NCBI GenBank assembly: GCA_033064195.1
Contig: JARBJD010000322.1
Span: 16,479-80,478 of the forward strand
Length of the DNA: 64,000 nt
Direction: 5' to 3'
DNA from: Blattamonas nauphoetae
Lineage: Eukaryota > Preaxostyla > Oxymonadida
Shown: positions 1 through 9,006 of the stretch, in pieces
Position numbering within the stretch: the first letter of the stretch is position 1
Layout: each line of letters starts with the position of its first letter
Notes under the pieces: generated by a model
The model's database searches: none
What the model saw: only the letters and a program-made list of their open reading frames with translations
Told to the model about the DNA's origin: nothing
Translations under genes and position numbers: made by a program

Positions 1-243
1 AAGATCACATTCTCCTCCACATGCCACGTTCTCTCCCCCGCCTTCTCCGAAACACTCATCGCCGGTCTCACACACTCCTTCCACTTCCAGTTCGTTCTCT
101 GTTCCGTCGATCTCATTTGCACTCCCTCCACCGCCTCCTCCTCCCTCGTCGATCTCCCCTCAGACATCTTCCACCCAATTAACGCCCTTTCTTCCAATCA
201 ATCTACCCCCTCCTCCTCCACCTCTCCATTGAACATTTCATGA
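1..243 (+). CDS. 3' end of an unidentified protein gene (partial)
   Basis: Frame 1 is open from the first base to a TGA at 241-243, giving the last 80 residues of a protein that begins outside the window. The peptide is rich in Ser, Thr and Pro near its end and has no motif I recognise. Codon use (many TCC, CTC and ATC codons) resembles the other genes here. The stop lies about 40 bp before the target duplication of the transposon that begins at 293, so the coding sequence itself is not interrupted. It could also be the last exon of a longer multi-exon gene. Confidence 0.5.
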   Translation, partial: KITFSSTCHVLSPAFSETLIAGLTHSFHFQFVLCSVDLICTPSTASSSLVDLPSDIFHPINALSSNQSTPSSSTSPLNIS

Positions 244-284
244 CATCTCATCTTGGTTTAGTTTACATGAGTCATTATTGTTTT

Positions 285-292
285 ATTTTTAA
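285..292. repeat. Left target-site duplication ATTTTTAA
   Basis: This 8-bp sequence directly precedes the left TIR and is repeated exactly at 5296-5303, directly after the right TIR. The match does not extend further on either side (base 284 differs from 5295, and 293 from 5304). Confidence 0.7.
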
Positions 293-460
293 GGCACGAG
301 TGGACTTTCTGGGCCACAGGTGATCGAGGTGCGTTGTGACTTTATTGTTTAACTAGGCTATTCTCTCGAAATAATGTGGCATATAAAGTTGAAAACGGGT
401 ATTCGTTTCAAAATGGTGAGAATAGTGTCAAGATCGTCTCAGAGACTGTCACGCTCATTC

Positions 461-621
461 GATCACTCTTCAGTGATCTTCGATTTATGGCCTTGTCTCT
501 CCGAGATGAAGAAATATTGAGTATTCGTCCAGTGAAATGTGTGCAAAATCAAGTAATAACTTTGATAGTCCTTTATAACTCGTCTCATTGAACCTGTTGT
601 GATCCTTCCCTTTTGTTACTC
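461..621. repeat. Left DIRS inverted terminal repeat
   Basis: Bases 503-621 are the reverse complement of 4842-4960. The outer 42 bases (461-502) are not in the right repeat but are found, complemented, in the internal region ending at 4719. Confidence 0.9.
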
Positions 622-654
622 CTTTGATTGTGTGTATCAAGCAGATAGGGGATC

Positions 655-1800
655 ATGCAGCCTGAAAGAAGCAGGAATGTACCAACTGTGAATGATATCC
701 GACCACAACTAGAGGCCATATTCGACCTACGCCAGGAGTTTGCGACGGCTCTGGCGGCAATCAACTCCGGCGACACGACAGCGATCAGCCGGTATGGTGA
801 CTTCATAGTCCCCCCACGCGCACAATATGCCCTGGGACCCTTCTTCCACATCGCTCGCCTCATGGCCGTCCAGATTGATGCGATCGTTGGTGCGGACTCC
901 TCCGAGTGGTTCAAACTCGCCCCGGAGGAGGGAACATGGAAGACAGCAAGCCAAACGCTCGCCGAGGCTGACTCACAGCAAATGTTTGTTCGATCAGTCT
1001 CACCACAGCCAGAATATGACGGTCGCGTAACTCCGGGACCATTCAGGAATTTATCGCACCACACGAAAATTAAGTGGGCGGAACAATTGGAAATTCCAGA
1101 GAAAGCTTCGGCGGCGGAAGTGGAGGCAGAAGATGATGAAGATTATGATACTATCACATCCAAGCTGGAGCAGATGATCGAGATCCTCCCGGCGTTCCAA
1201 TGGGAGGAGGAGGACGAAGAAGAATTAAAGATGAGAATGGCAAACATTGGAGACGCGGTGCAAATGTACCCGGATGCGATAGCGGACAAGATGAAATCGA
1301 AATACTCTCCGATCAACACAACTCTCAGGAAGATGGAGCAGGAGGCTTTCCACCTGACTAAACTTGGAATTGGATCCGTAGTACAATGTAGGACAGCTTC
1401 AGAGCGACTCCGAGCTCTGGAACTCATGACTCTTAAATCAGGTGAACTGGTGAGGCGGGCAAACGATGCTCGCCTCTCGCACGTCCTAGGACTTCGTGTC
1501 GACCCCATCGAAGAAGCTGGACGTCAGGCGTCAATGGCGAGGCAGAGGTCGCGCATCGAGCAGTTGGAGGAGAAGACAAAGAAGGAAAGAGAAATGAAGC
1601 GAGGGGATTTCCGAGGAAGGTCGCAGTTTTTTCGCCAAGGCCCCACCTTGGGGCAGTTCTCAACAAATCGATCGTGGACAACACAGAGACAGAGTCCACA
1701 ACAAACTTCAACTCCACAAACTCACAGGAAACGATCAGCACAATCACCCCCTTATTCGCAAAGGAATCAAGACACCACGACGAAAAGAAGACGATATTAG
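655..1800 (+). CDS. DIRS gag-like protein, 381 aa
   Basis: First ORF of the retrotransposon, beginning with ATG at 655 just inside the left terminal repeat and ending with TAG. No known domain is obvious. By position it should be the nucleocapsid-like protein. The middle is acidic (runs of Glu and Asp around residues 140-200). The last 80 residues are basic and Gln/Ser/Thr rich and finish with KRRRY, suited to nucleic-acid binding, but I see no CCHC zinc knuckle. It overlaps the reverse transcriptase frame by about 125 bases (1674-1800) in another frame, so the polymerase is probably made by a -1 shift or by internal initiation. Confidence 0.75.
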   Translation: MQPERSRNVPTVNDIRPQLEAIFDLRQEFATALAAINSGDTTAISRYGDFIVPPRAQYALGPFFHIARLMAVQIDAIVGADSSEWFKLAPEEGTWKTASQTLAEADSQQMFVRSVSPQPEYDGRVTPGPFRNLSHHTKIKWAEQLEIPEKASAAEVEAEDDEDYDTITSKLEQMIEILPAFQWEEEDEEELKMRMANIGDAVQMYPDAIADKMKSKYSPINTTLRKMEQEAFHLTKLGIGSVVQCRTASERLRALELMTLKSGELVRRANDARLSHVLGLRVDPIEEAGRQASMARQRSRIEQLEEKTKKEREMKRGDFRGRSQFFRQGPTLGQFSTNRSWTTQRQSPQQTSTPQTHRKRSAQSPPYSQRNQDTTTKRRRY

Positions 1801-3768
1801 GTTCTCAAAGCACTCCAGCAACGGGTCAGGACACACGCTGCTCAGGAAGGACGTTTGGAGGCATAGGGGGGAAGCTAAGACATCATTGGAGGGAGTGGAA
1901 CAAATATGGCTTGGGGGAGATGGTGCATCACGGCGTCGAGCTCGAATGGATGGAGTCTGGACCGCCGACAAGCGCGGGTACTCCATTCGAGATAAAATTG
2001 GGGAAAGAGGAGACGGAAGGATTACGAGAGGTCCTGAAGGAGGAGCTACTGGAGGGAGTGATAAAGGAAGTGTCGCGAGAAAGTGTCCGGATGTGGAGTC
2101 CCACCTTCGTTCTCAAGAAGAAGGATGGGACATGGAGGCGAATTCTGGATTGTCGACAGCTGAACAACAGAATAGTTCACGAACATTTCAAAATGGAAGG
2201 AGTTTCGACGGCAGCCGCACTAATGATCGAGGGAGGTTGGTTGACCTCCGTCGACTTGACCCACGCGTACCTTCACGTCCCTCTCAACGAGGACCAAATT
2301 CCCTATTTCGGGTTCAGCGCAGAAGGCAAATACTATGCTCAGACAACCCTCTGTTTCGGCCTGACATCTGCTCCAAGAATCTTCACAAAGCTAATCAGAC
2401 CAGTCATTGCCTCCTTTCGACCTCATTTCCGTCTAATGGCTTACTTGGACGACTTTCTGGTTTCAGGATCAACACAGCAAGAGACAGAGGTCAACACACG
2501 AAAACTTATCACAGAACTCGAAAGACTGGGTTTTACCATCAACCGGAAGAAGTCAGTGGTGATCCCATCACACAGAATTCAATATCTGGGATTCATGTGG
2601 GACACAGAGAAGATGACTGTGGAAGTGGAGGAAAAGAAGAGAAGGAATCTGAGGGACCAGATCAGACACAGAATCAGGCGGCAGGAGGAAGGACGGTTAT
2701 CAAGGGCAAGGTCCGTCGCATCACTCATCGGGAAAGTCCAAGCGATGTCTTTTGCAAACACTCTCGCATTCTTCAACAGTCGACACCTTGTCGCATGGAA
2801 AGAGGAGATCGTCTGCCGCGAAGGGTTCGAAGGAATGTCACAGATGTCGGAAAGCGGGATGCAGGAGATGCGGTGGTGGTTGGACCGACTCAAGAGACCG
2901 ATTCAACGGTCCATCAGGAGCTTCAGACCATCAGTGACGATGACAACCGATGCCAGCGAATGGGGCATCGGTGTGGTCTGGAAGCGGGAGGGAGAAGAGG
3001 ACTGGTGGCAGGAAAAAACTGACCGACGGCGTAGCTCTCACAAGCAACCGTCGAGAAACACTGGCGGTTTTAAGGGGATTCTCAGAGGGAATGAGAAGAG
3101 GGATCATAAAAGCAGGGGAGGATGTATTAGTTATGTCGGACAACACATCGGTTGTATCGAACATAAACAGGAAGAGTTCGTGCTTGACACTGCTGGATGT
3201 ATTCAAGACTCTATTCAGGGAGGCAGAAGCTGCGGAATGTCGGCTCTGGGCCGAGCACATCGCCGGGGAGGCAAACTCGACGGCGGACAGATTGTCGCGG
3301 ATGCGCGACGCATCAGACTACCGACTGGATCCACAAGTGCTTCTGTCTTTGACAAGAGAATGGGGCGTCTCACCGTCAATCGACGCCTTCGCAACGGCTC
3401 ACAACACACAAACACCCAGGTTTTGGAGCCTCATGAAGGAGACGGGCTCGGAGGGTACAAACGCCCTATTACAGGATTGGTCAAGGGAAGAATGCATCTA
3501 TGCATTCCCACCAATCCCTCTAATTCCAAGAATGATCGACAAGATCAAGATGGAACAACCGACGATCATTGCGATCGTTCCAGACTGGACAACGCTCCCC
3601 AACCTGAGCGATCTAATCTCAATGGCCACGAAGACACAATGGCTTGGCAGAACAGCAGAGATAACAACAGAGGGTCCCGGACTGAGAGCATCGGCCAGCA
3701 GCAGACCGCCAGGATCCCTTCGCGCATTCTTCGTGGAGAAATCTGGGAAGGGCTGGCAGAGGAACTAA
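1674..3768 (+). CDS. DIRS reverse transcriptase-RNase H, requiring a frame change near 3018
   Basis: Reverse transcriptase occupies frame 3 from about 2100 to 2900: LDCRQLN, the block A aspartate in TSVDLTHAYLHVPL, FGLTSAP, and the catalytic YLDD at 2442-2453. RNase H starts in the same frame with the first catalytic Asp (TTDASEW, 2949). The rest lies in frame 1: the Glu in SNRRETLAV (3055), Asp in VMSDNTS (3139) and Asp in TADRLSR (3286), then the downstream motif SPSIDAFAT, ending at TAA 3766-3768. The switch falls at an A6 run (3013-3018), and dropping one base there fuses the two frames. It is either a +1 recoding site or a disabling insertion. No in-frame ATG marks the start; 1674 is only where the open frame can begin. 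Confidence 0.85.
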
Positions 3769-3785
3769 AACTGGACTCTCGAACA

Positions 3786-4847
3786 ATGATCTGGATCCTT
3801 GTGGGAATGAGCGAGTCAACTCGCAGACAGTATGCAAAGTCGATCCGTCGATGGATCGAGGAGGCGGATCACGATGGAAGAGATTGGAGGGATACTAATC
3901 CTTCCGAGGTAGCCAATTTCCTGTCGAGGACGATGCCGCCTGGCGGATTAAAGCGCCCCCCATTCTCTGAGCGGAGCGCCGTCTCATTTCTTTCCCAGCT
4001 CCTGGGACTTGGACAGGTAGGCGCATCAGCTCTGGTGAGCGCAACTATGAAGGGAATGAGAAAAGTTAATCCTCAAACGGCAAAATATGCGGAGACATGG
4101 GACGCGGACCTGATGGAAGCAGAGTTGAGGAAGATGTGGGAAAGGAAACAGGAGTTGGATGAAGAGGAACTTAGATCTGCGATCGCGATAACTCTCACAC
4201 TGAATCACTCTCTACGATTCACAGAGATAGCTCGAATTTGTCGTGAGTCTGTTTCCTTCCAAAATGGAACGACAGTACTAACCACAACTCTCAAATCAGG
4301 TGTCGAACCGGAAACCATCACACTCGATGAACGACACCTCCCACTAGAATTGAAAACGGAGAGTTGGATCAAGCAACTCGATTGTCTGAAGCAGGGACTT
4401 CAATGGACAGGGCAGCTGTTGGGATCAGAGACCAACCAGCGGAAGCCAGGAGATATTGCCAAGTTGGTCGGCAAAGTTATGCAGAGGGCCGGCGTGGATA
4501 CGAACAAATTTAAACCGTATTCACTCAAACACTCAGGACTTTCGAAGAAAGTTGAACGTGGAGAGAAACTGAATGACATTGCTAGAGGTGCCAGGTTGAG
4601 CGTAAAGTCAGGAATTCTTGAGAAACACTACCTTAAGCCAAGGACGACTCCCAACGCACTCAATATTTCTTCATCTCGGAGAGACAAGGCCATAAATCGA
4701 AGATCACTGAAGAGTGATCACGATTATGGCTTGGAAAGAAGAGATGAAGAAATATTAGACCCACCACCCACCTCTAGCGCAAGAAACAACAAAAAACGAA
4801 ACAAGGGAAAACGGACTTCATCTCTTCTTTCCTCTCCCAACGAGTAA
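3786..4847 (+). CDS. DIRS tyrosine recombinase, about 353 aa
   Basis: This is a phage-integrase-type recombinase that joins element circles to the chromosome. An N-terminal helical domain (STRRQYAKSIRRW, where a SAM-like core-binding fold is expected) precedes the catalytic domain. Catalytic Arg is residue 144 in LNHSLRFTEIARI (4215). The usual H-x-x-R-H box appears as Y-S-L-K-H (4518-4532), so the first His and the Arg are replaced by Tyr and Lys. The nucleophile Tyr is residue 282 in LEKHYLKP (4629). The ATG at 3786 is the first suitable start. The frame is open further upstream, so a start overlapping the RNase H end is possible. The 3' end contains the internal complementary region and runs into the right terminal repeat. 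Confidence 0.85.
   Translation: MIWILVGMSESTRRQYAKSIRRWIEEADHDGRDWRDTNPSEVANFLSRTMPPGGLKRPPFSERSAVSFLSQLLGLGQVGASALVSATMKGMRKVNPQTAKYAETWDADLMEAELRKMWERKQELDEEELRSAIAITLTLNHSLRFTEIARICRESVSFQNGTTVLTTTLKSGVEPETITLDERHLPLELKTESWIKQLDCLKQGLQWTGQLLGSETNQRKPGDIAKLVGKVMQRAGVDTNKFKPYSLKHSGLSKKVERGEKLNDIARGARLSVKSGILEKHYLKPRTTPNALNISSSRRDKAINRRSLKSDHDYGLERRDEEILDPPPTSSARNNKKRNKGKRTSSLLSSPNE
4658..4756. repeat. DIRS internal complementary region
   Basis: Bases 4658-4719 are the reverse complement of 461-522 (left terminus). Bases 4716-4756 are the reverse complement of 4945-4985 (right terminus). The two halves overlap on GATC, which defines the element ends. The region lies within the 3' coding part of the recombinase gene, so the same bases are constrained both as protein and as an end-joining template. 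Confidence 0.9.
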
Positions 4848-4985
4848 CAAAAGGGAAGGATCACAACAGGTTCAATGAGACGAGTTATAAAGGACTATCA
4901 AAGTTATTACTTGATTTTGCACACATTTCACTGGACGAATACTCAATATTTCTTCATCTCTTCTTTCCAAGCCATAATCGTGATC
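4842..4985. repeat. Right DIRS inverted terminal repeat
   Basis: Bases 4842-4960 mirror 503-621. The outer 25 bases (4961-4985) occur only here and, complemented, at 4716-4740. The inner edge overlaps the last codons of the recombinase gene, which stops at 4847. Confidence 0.9.
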
Positions 4986-5167
4986 ATGTTTGATGTGGGC
5001 GATCGGCGAACTATATCACTTCACCTTTTCGCTATCTTGAATCATTTCACTATTATGACTGGTATTTTCACAAAATTTTTCAAAACATAGCGATTGATCA
5101 TGATGTATCGTGAAGTGACAATCTACTGTAGTTCTCCCTTCAAGACACCAATTTTTTGGAAATGAAC

Positions 5168-5252
5168 GTGCGGCGCGTTTGGCCTAGCGGTAGCCAACCC
5201 CTCTGTCGACTGTTGTGCTCGGGGTTCGACTCCCGCCGAGCACAACTTTTTT
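5168..5252 (+). ncRNA. Pol III-type transcription unit: tRNA-like A and B boxes, 11-bp hairpin and T6 terminator
   Basis: TGGCCTAGCGG at 5180-5190 fits the A box consensus and GGTTCGACTCC at 5223-5233 fits the B box, about 43 bases apart. TTTTTT at 5247-5252 would stop RNA polymerase III. The segment does not fold as a standard tRNA: the T stem has only three pairs and the acceptor does not pair. Instead 5212-5222 and 5236-5246 form a perfect 11-bp stem whose loop holds the B box, ending directly at the T run. A D-arm-like GGC/GCC stem remains at 5181-5195. It could be a tRNA-derived relic carried by the TIR element or a small structured RNA. It lies about 150 bp upstream of the kinase gene, on the same strand. 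Confidence 0.4.
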
Positions 5253-5398
5253 GCCACTACTTAGAGTTTTTTGGCCCAGAAAGTCCACCCTTGCCATTTT
5301 TAATATCGCCATTTCGTGTATCTGCAATATGCATCGAAACTTTGTCATGATTGTGAAACTTGGGGTTGTCTATCGTGATCGACCCTTGAGTGAGCGAG

Positions 5399-8300
5399 AT
5401 GTTGACAAAGGATGGAAACTCAACTCCAAAACAAAGTGGAACAAATGATACTTCTCAACAGATCTCCAAAAGTCACCTGAAATTGAAGAAATTGTTTCCA
5501 ACGGACTTCAATTTCGAAGAAACAATTGGATTTGGCTCATTCTCGTCAGTTTGCTTTTTGTGCTTCTTATTTTTCATTGACTCTCTTAATCACATCACTC
5601 TTTATTCTCATCTTGTCTAAGGTCTTCAAAGCAGTGAACAAGAAAACAGGAAAGCTCGTTGCAATCAAACAGATCTCCAAATCTCACATCATCAAGAACA
5701 AAATGGAGAAAACAGTGTACACTGAGCGTGATGTTCTTCGTAAATATCCACATCCTCTCATCTTGCATTTTTATGGCAACTATCAGGACAATGAATCACT
5801 CTGTTTCATTTTTCTTTTTTATTCATTCTTTGGGATGTATCCCTCCACCAGATTTTGTTCTCGAACTTTGCAAGACAGATATGTCGAAATATGTTTCACA
5901 GAAAGCACTTCATATTGAGGTGGCACGATTTTTCACCGCCGAACTTCTTCAAGCCTTGGAGCATCTACACACAAATGGGTGTGCTTTTATTTTCCGGTAT
6001 TTTTTCCCAAACAGTGTTGTGCACCGAGATTTGAAGCCAGAGAATATTTTCCTTGCTACAGACGGACATATTCGTGTCGCAGATTTTGGATCGGCTCTTA
6101 TTCGGGGTTCTGAACAGGAAAGTCTGCTTTTAACTTGTTTTTGATCGCTTTCTTGTTAGAGGAGGAGATGGGAAACAAGAAGGGCAGAGAAATGGTTGGA
6201 ACACCGCTGTATGTGTCTCCAGAAGTCATCAAGAATGAAATGGCAACAGAACAGTCTGTTTTTTTCGTGATCTTATTCTCCCCCTTTTCGTCTAGGTCTG
6301 ATCTATGGGCATTTGGACTGATTTTGTTTTATCTGATTGCTGGCCATCCACTCTTTTCTGGAGCAACACAATTTCTTCTGTTCAACCACATCCTAAAAGC
6401 AAACTACACAATCCCACCAGGTTTTGATGAAACAGCAGCTGATCTTGTTCGGAAATTGGTTGTTTTGAACCCATCAGATCGTCTAACAATCAATCAGATC
6501 AAGCAACATCCATTCTTCACCACATCAACCATTCCCTGGGACACCATCCATCTCACAAATCCACCAATCCACACACAAACATCATCATCCAAACGTGTGG
6601 CCAATAATCGAATCCATATTACTGAAAGCAACCATGAAACAGACTCCAAATCGAGTCGGAGCTTGGCACGAACACCTTCTCAGTTTTCACCTCGAAATTC
6701 TGAGCTGGACATTTCCAAGCCTCATCAGCAATCCCATAGTCGTCTTGACCATCTGAACAACCATTCCATTCGCCCAAATGTGGGTCCCCATTCAACAACC
6801 CACAATTTCGGGTCAATCTGGAAAGAAGAGCTCTCTCCACGAACCCAGACGAGTCCAGAGTTCTCAGCATCGGAAGACCATCTGCTCTCATCCATCACAG
6901 GTCGAGTTCTTCCAAAGAGCAACTTCTTCCCACTTCCTCCGAAAGCACTCCAAATCATCAAAACATCCCAACCTCTGTCTGTCCCTGTGGCAGAGGAGAC
7001 ACGCAAGGCATCGCCTCCCACCCAGCGCCGATCTCCTCGGGTCACTCCAAGAAAGCTGTTCCGTCATCGGACCTCTCCGTCTGGTTCATTCGACGGAGAT
7101 CGTTCTTTCGATGGAGGACATCCAACCGATGGAGGACGATCTGAAAACCCAGTTTCCGTTCCACCAGCATCCAGTTCAACGACGAGATGGAGGAAAACAC
7201 TCGACGCGGGCGTTGTAAAGGCCATGCTGGAGACAATGAGGCCGCCTGATCCAGCCAAGAACACTCCGCTTCTCGCTACCACTCCGCCTTCGGAACCAGA
7301 CTTTGGAATCCATGATTCTCCCGCACACTCACTGAAGCTTCTTCCATCAGCCGAGCAAATTCTGTTCTCTCGAGGGCGGAAGGACGTCTCTGACGATCCT
7401 CTCTTGCACATCGAGGGCGACGTGTGCTCAATCGAAGACGACTCCTTCGACACAACAAGATTGGACATCCACCACGCTGCTGAAGACGGCATGGCAGAAG
7501 GGAACTTGCTGTACGATGCATTCGTCAGCCAGAACCGGTTCTCTCCCATCCACTCAGCTGACTTTTCGTTGACCAGGTCGCTCTCATTTAGCAGGATGAC
7601 TTACAACACAACTGAAACAACCAGAACAGCTGCAAGTGACGAAGATGAACTGCCGCTCTGGAAGGGGGTTTATAAGCTTGAGTCTGCGAGTGGGTCGGTG
7701 GTTCAACAACTCGGGACTTTGAGTGAGACAACCTCGACAGCAGGGAACACTTTTGAGGAGCTGATGAGCGAGACACCATCCACCACGGATTGCACTGCCA
7801 CGGAGTTGATGAGCGAGAAAAGGACACCAAGTCCGTCACGCGAGTCTTCGATCGAAGAAGACGATGAAGACAGTGTGCTGATGAAGAAGGAGTGGGATAA
7901 CGACGACGACGACGTCAGTGCCAACAGCTCATCCAACGACGGGAGTGTCTCCTCCTTCTTCTCGATCTCCTCGCTCTGTCCAGTTGACAAGGCCGATGCT
8001 CCGTCCAAACATCACACACGCAACGCTGCCGAACGACGATTGTCTGTGCTCATGGATGTCTCCTGGAACGACCTCTACACGTCGCTTGCCTCGCTTCTGT
8101 CTCTGAACAGCTCCGCCACGTTGGAAGACCTGACAATCAACACCTCTTCTGACCATTCGGAGGATGAGAACGAGCACGACGAGACGACCGACGAGTGGCT
8201 GACACTTATGAGTTCCAACACCTCCACTCGACTTTTCGAGCAGACAACGTTGGCAGACACATCACCCCAAACCAGGATGATACCACCCTTCCTCATGTCT

Positions 8301-8834
8301 GTCTCCTCGTCTGTGCTCTCGCGGAGCATCACAAACACAAGAATGGAGAGTGCAGCTGTGAGCCACCCTCCAAACACACCACAACCACAAACAGCGGCGA
8401 GTTCTTCTCATCTGCCTGCTGGTCTTTTGGTCCAAGAATCTCCCTTCGACCCATCCTCCTTCCTCTTGTCCAACGAGCGCACGATCCGCACGTCGATTGT
8501 GTGGCTGTGGGCAAAGAAGCAGAAGAAGACCAGACACCTCATTCTGACCGACACTCCGCGACTCCTCTTCGTCAACCCGATGACACTGACTGTCACGGGG
8601 GAAGTGATCTGGGGGGCCAAAGTCTGGGCTGAGGCAATCGACGCAACACGATTTGCTATTCACACCAAACAACGCATTCTTCTCCTCGACGACATACTCA
8701 ATCACGCCGCCACGGGCTGGGTCGAAGAAATCAATCGACAGACTGTTGCCTTCACACACAACTCGTTTTCGGGAGCCCACGAGAGGAACCCTTCTCATAC
8801 ACCAAACACTTCACAGTCAACCATGATATCGTGA
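5399..8834 (+). CDS. PDPK1: PDK1-like protein kinase with C-terminal PH domain, about 1065 aa, 6 exons
   Basis: Exons: 5399-5548, 5622-5802, 5852-5978, 6015-6121, 6160-6253, 6296-8834. Introns are 36-73 nt GT-AG and all phases close. The N-terminal AGC-type kinase domain has a glycine loop GFGSFSSV, Lys66 in VAIK, HRDLKPEN (Asp158), DFG (Asp176) and VGTPLYVSPE. That last motif and the order of blocks are specific to PDK1, which phosphorylates activation loops of AGC kinases at membranes rich in phosphoinositides. Residues about 948-1045 form a PH domain (HLILTDTPRLLFVNP...GEVIW) like that of PDK1. Between them lies a Ser/Thr/Pro and acid-rich linker of roughly 600 residues, far longer than in animals or yeast. 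The usual activation-loop autophosphorylation Ser aligns with Glu199. ATG 5399 is the first ATG of the open exon. Confidence 0.88.
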
Positions 8835-9006
8835 TTTTTGCATTATGTTATGATATCTTTGCATACCTTTCATCTAATTTTAACGCTCTCTCACCATTCT
8901 TTGCGGTACTACCCTTGCTTCTTTGTTATTCTGTTGATATCATCAAATCTTCACTCGATTTGTCAAAATTATGGTTTTGCCAATCCAACTCCAATTTACT
9001 GTTTTC

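Larger units (their letters stand above)
461..4985 (+). mobile_element. Complete DIRS-type tyrosine-recombinase retrotransposon
   Basis: The element shows every diagnostic feature of the DIRS order. It has inverted terminal repeats (461-621 and 4842-4985, sharing 119 bp with no mismatch seen). It has an internal complementary region (4658-4756) made of the complement of the left end (461-522) joined to the complement of the right end (4945-4985). It encodes a gag-like ORF, reverse transcriptase with YLDD, RNase H, and a tyrosine recombinase in place of an integrase. In known DIRS elements the internal complementary region is thought to template a circular intermediate that the recombinase inserts without a target duplication. 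None is seen at the DIRS edges, and the motif GATC is shared at both ends and at the junction inside the complementary region. The element lies inside the TIR element at 293-5295. Confidence 0.92.
293..5295. mobile_element. DNA-transposon-like element with TIRs and 8-bp target duplication, interrupted by a DIRS element
   Basis: The left end at 293-317 and the reverse complement of the right end at 5271-5295 agree at about 22 of 25 positions and share GTGGACTTTCTGGGCCA. Outside them is a perfect 8-bp direct repeat, ATTTTTAA, at 285-292 and 5296-5303. TIRs with an 8-bp duplication are the signature of a cut-and-paste transposon, and the hAT superfamily makes 8-bp duplications. Removing the DIRS element at 461-4985 leaves about 480 bp with no transposase, so this is probably a non-autonomous MITE-like element. 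Its right part (4986-5295) contains RNA polymerase III-like A and B boxes. Nothing protein-coding was seen in 293-460 or 4986-5295. Confidence 0.7.

Noticed and set aside
1886-3022. 378-codon open frame overlapping the reverse transcriptase
   Set aside because: It encodes no recognisable motif while the overlapping frame has all RT blocks. The openness follows from the base composition of the strand.
3030-3750. Middle part of an apparent single 1057-aa polyprotein frame
   Set aside because: RNase H motifs are in frame 1 here, so the frame 3 reading of this stretch is a shadow even though it has no stop.
5168-5246. Functional tRNA gene
   Set aside because: A and B boxes fit, but the acceptor, anticodon and T stems do not pair as in a tRNA and no clear anticodon loop exists.
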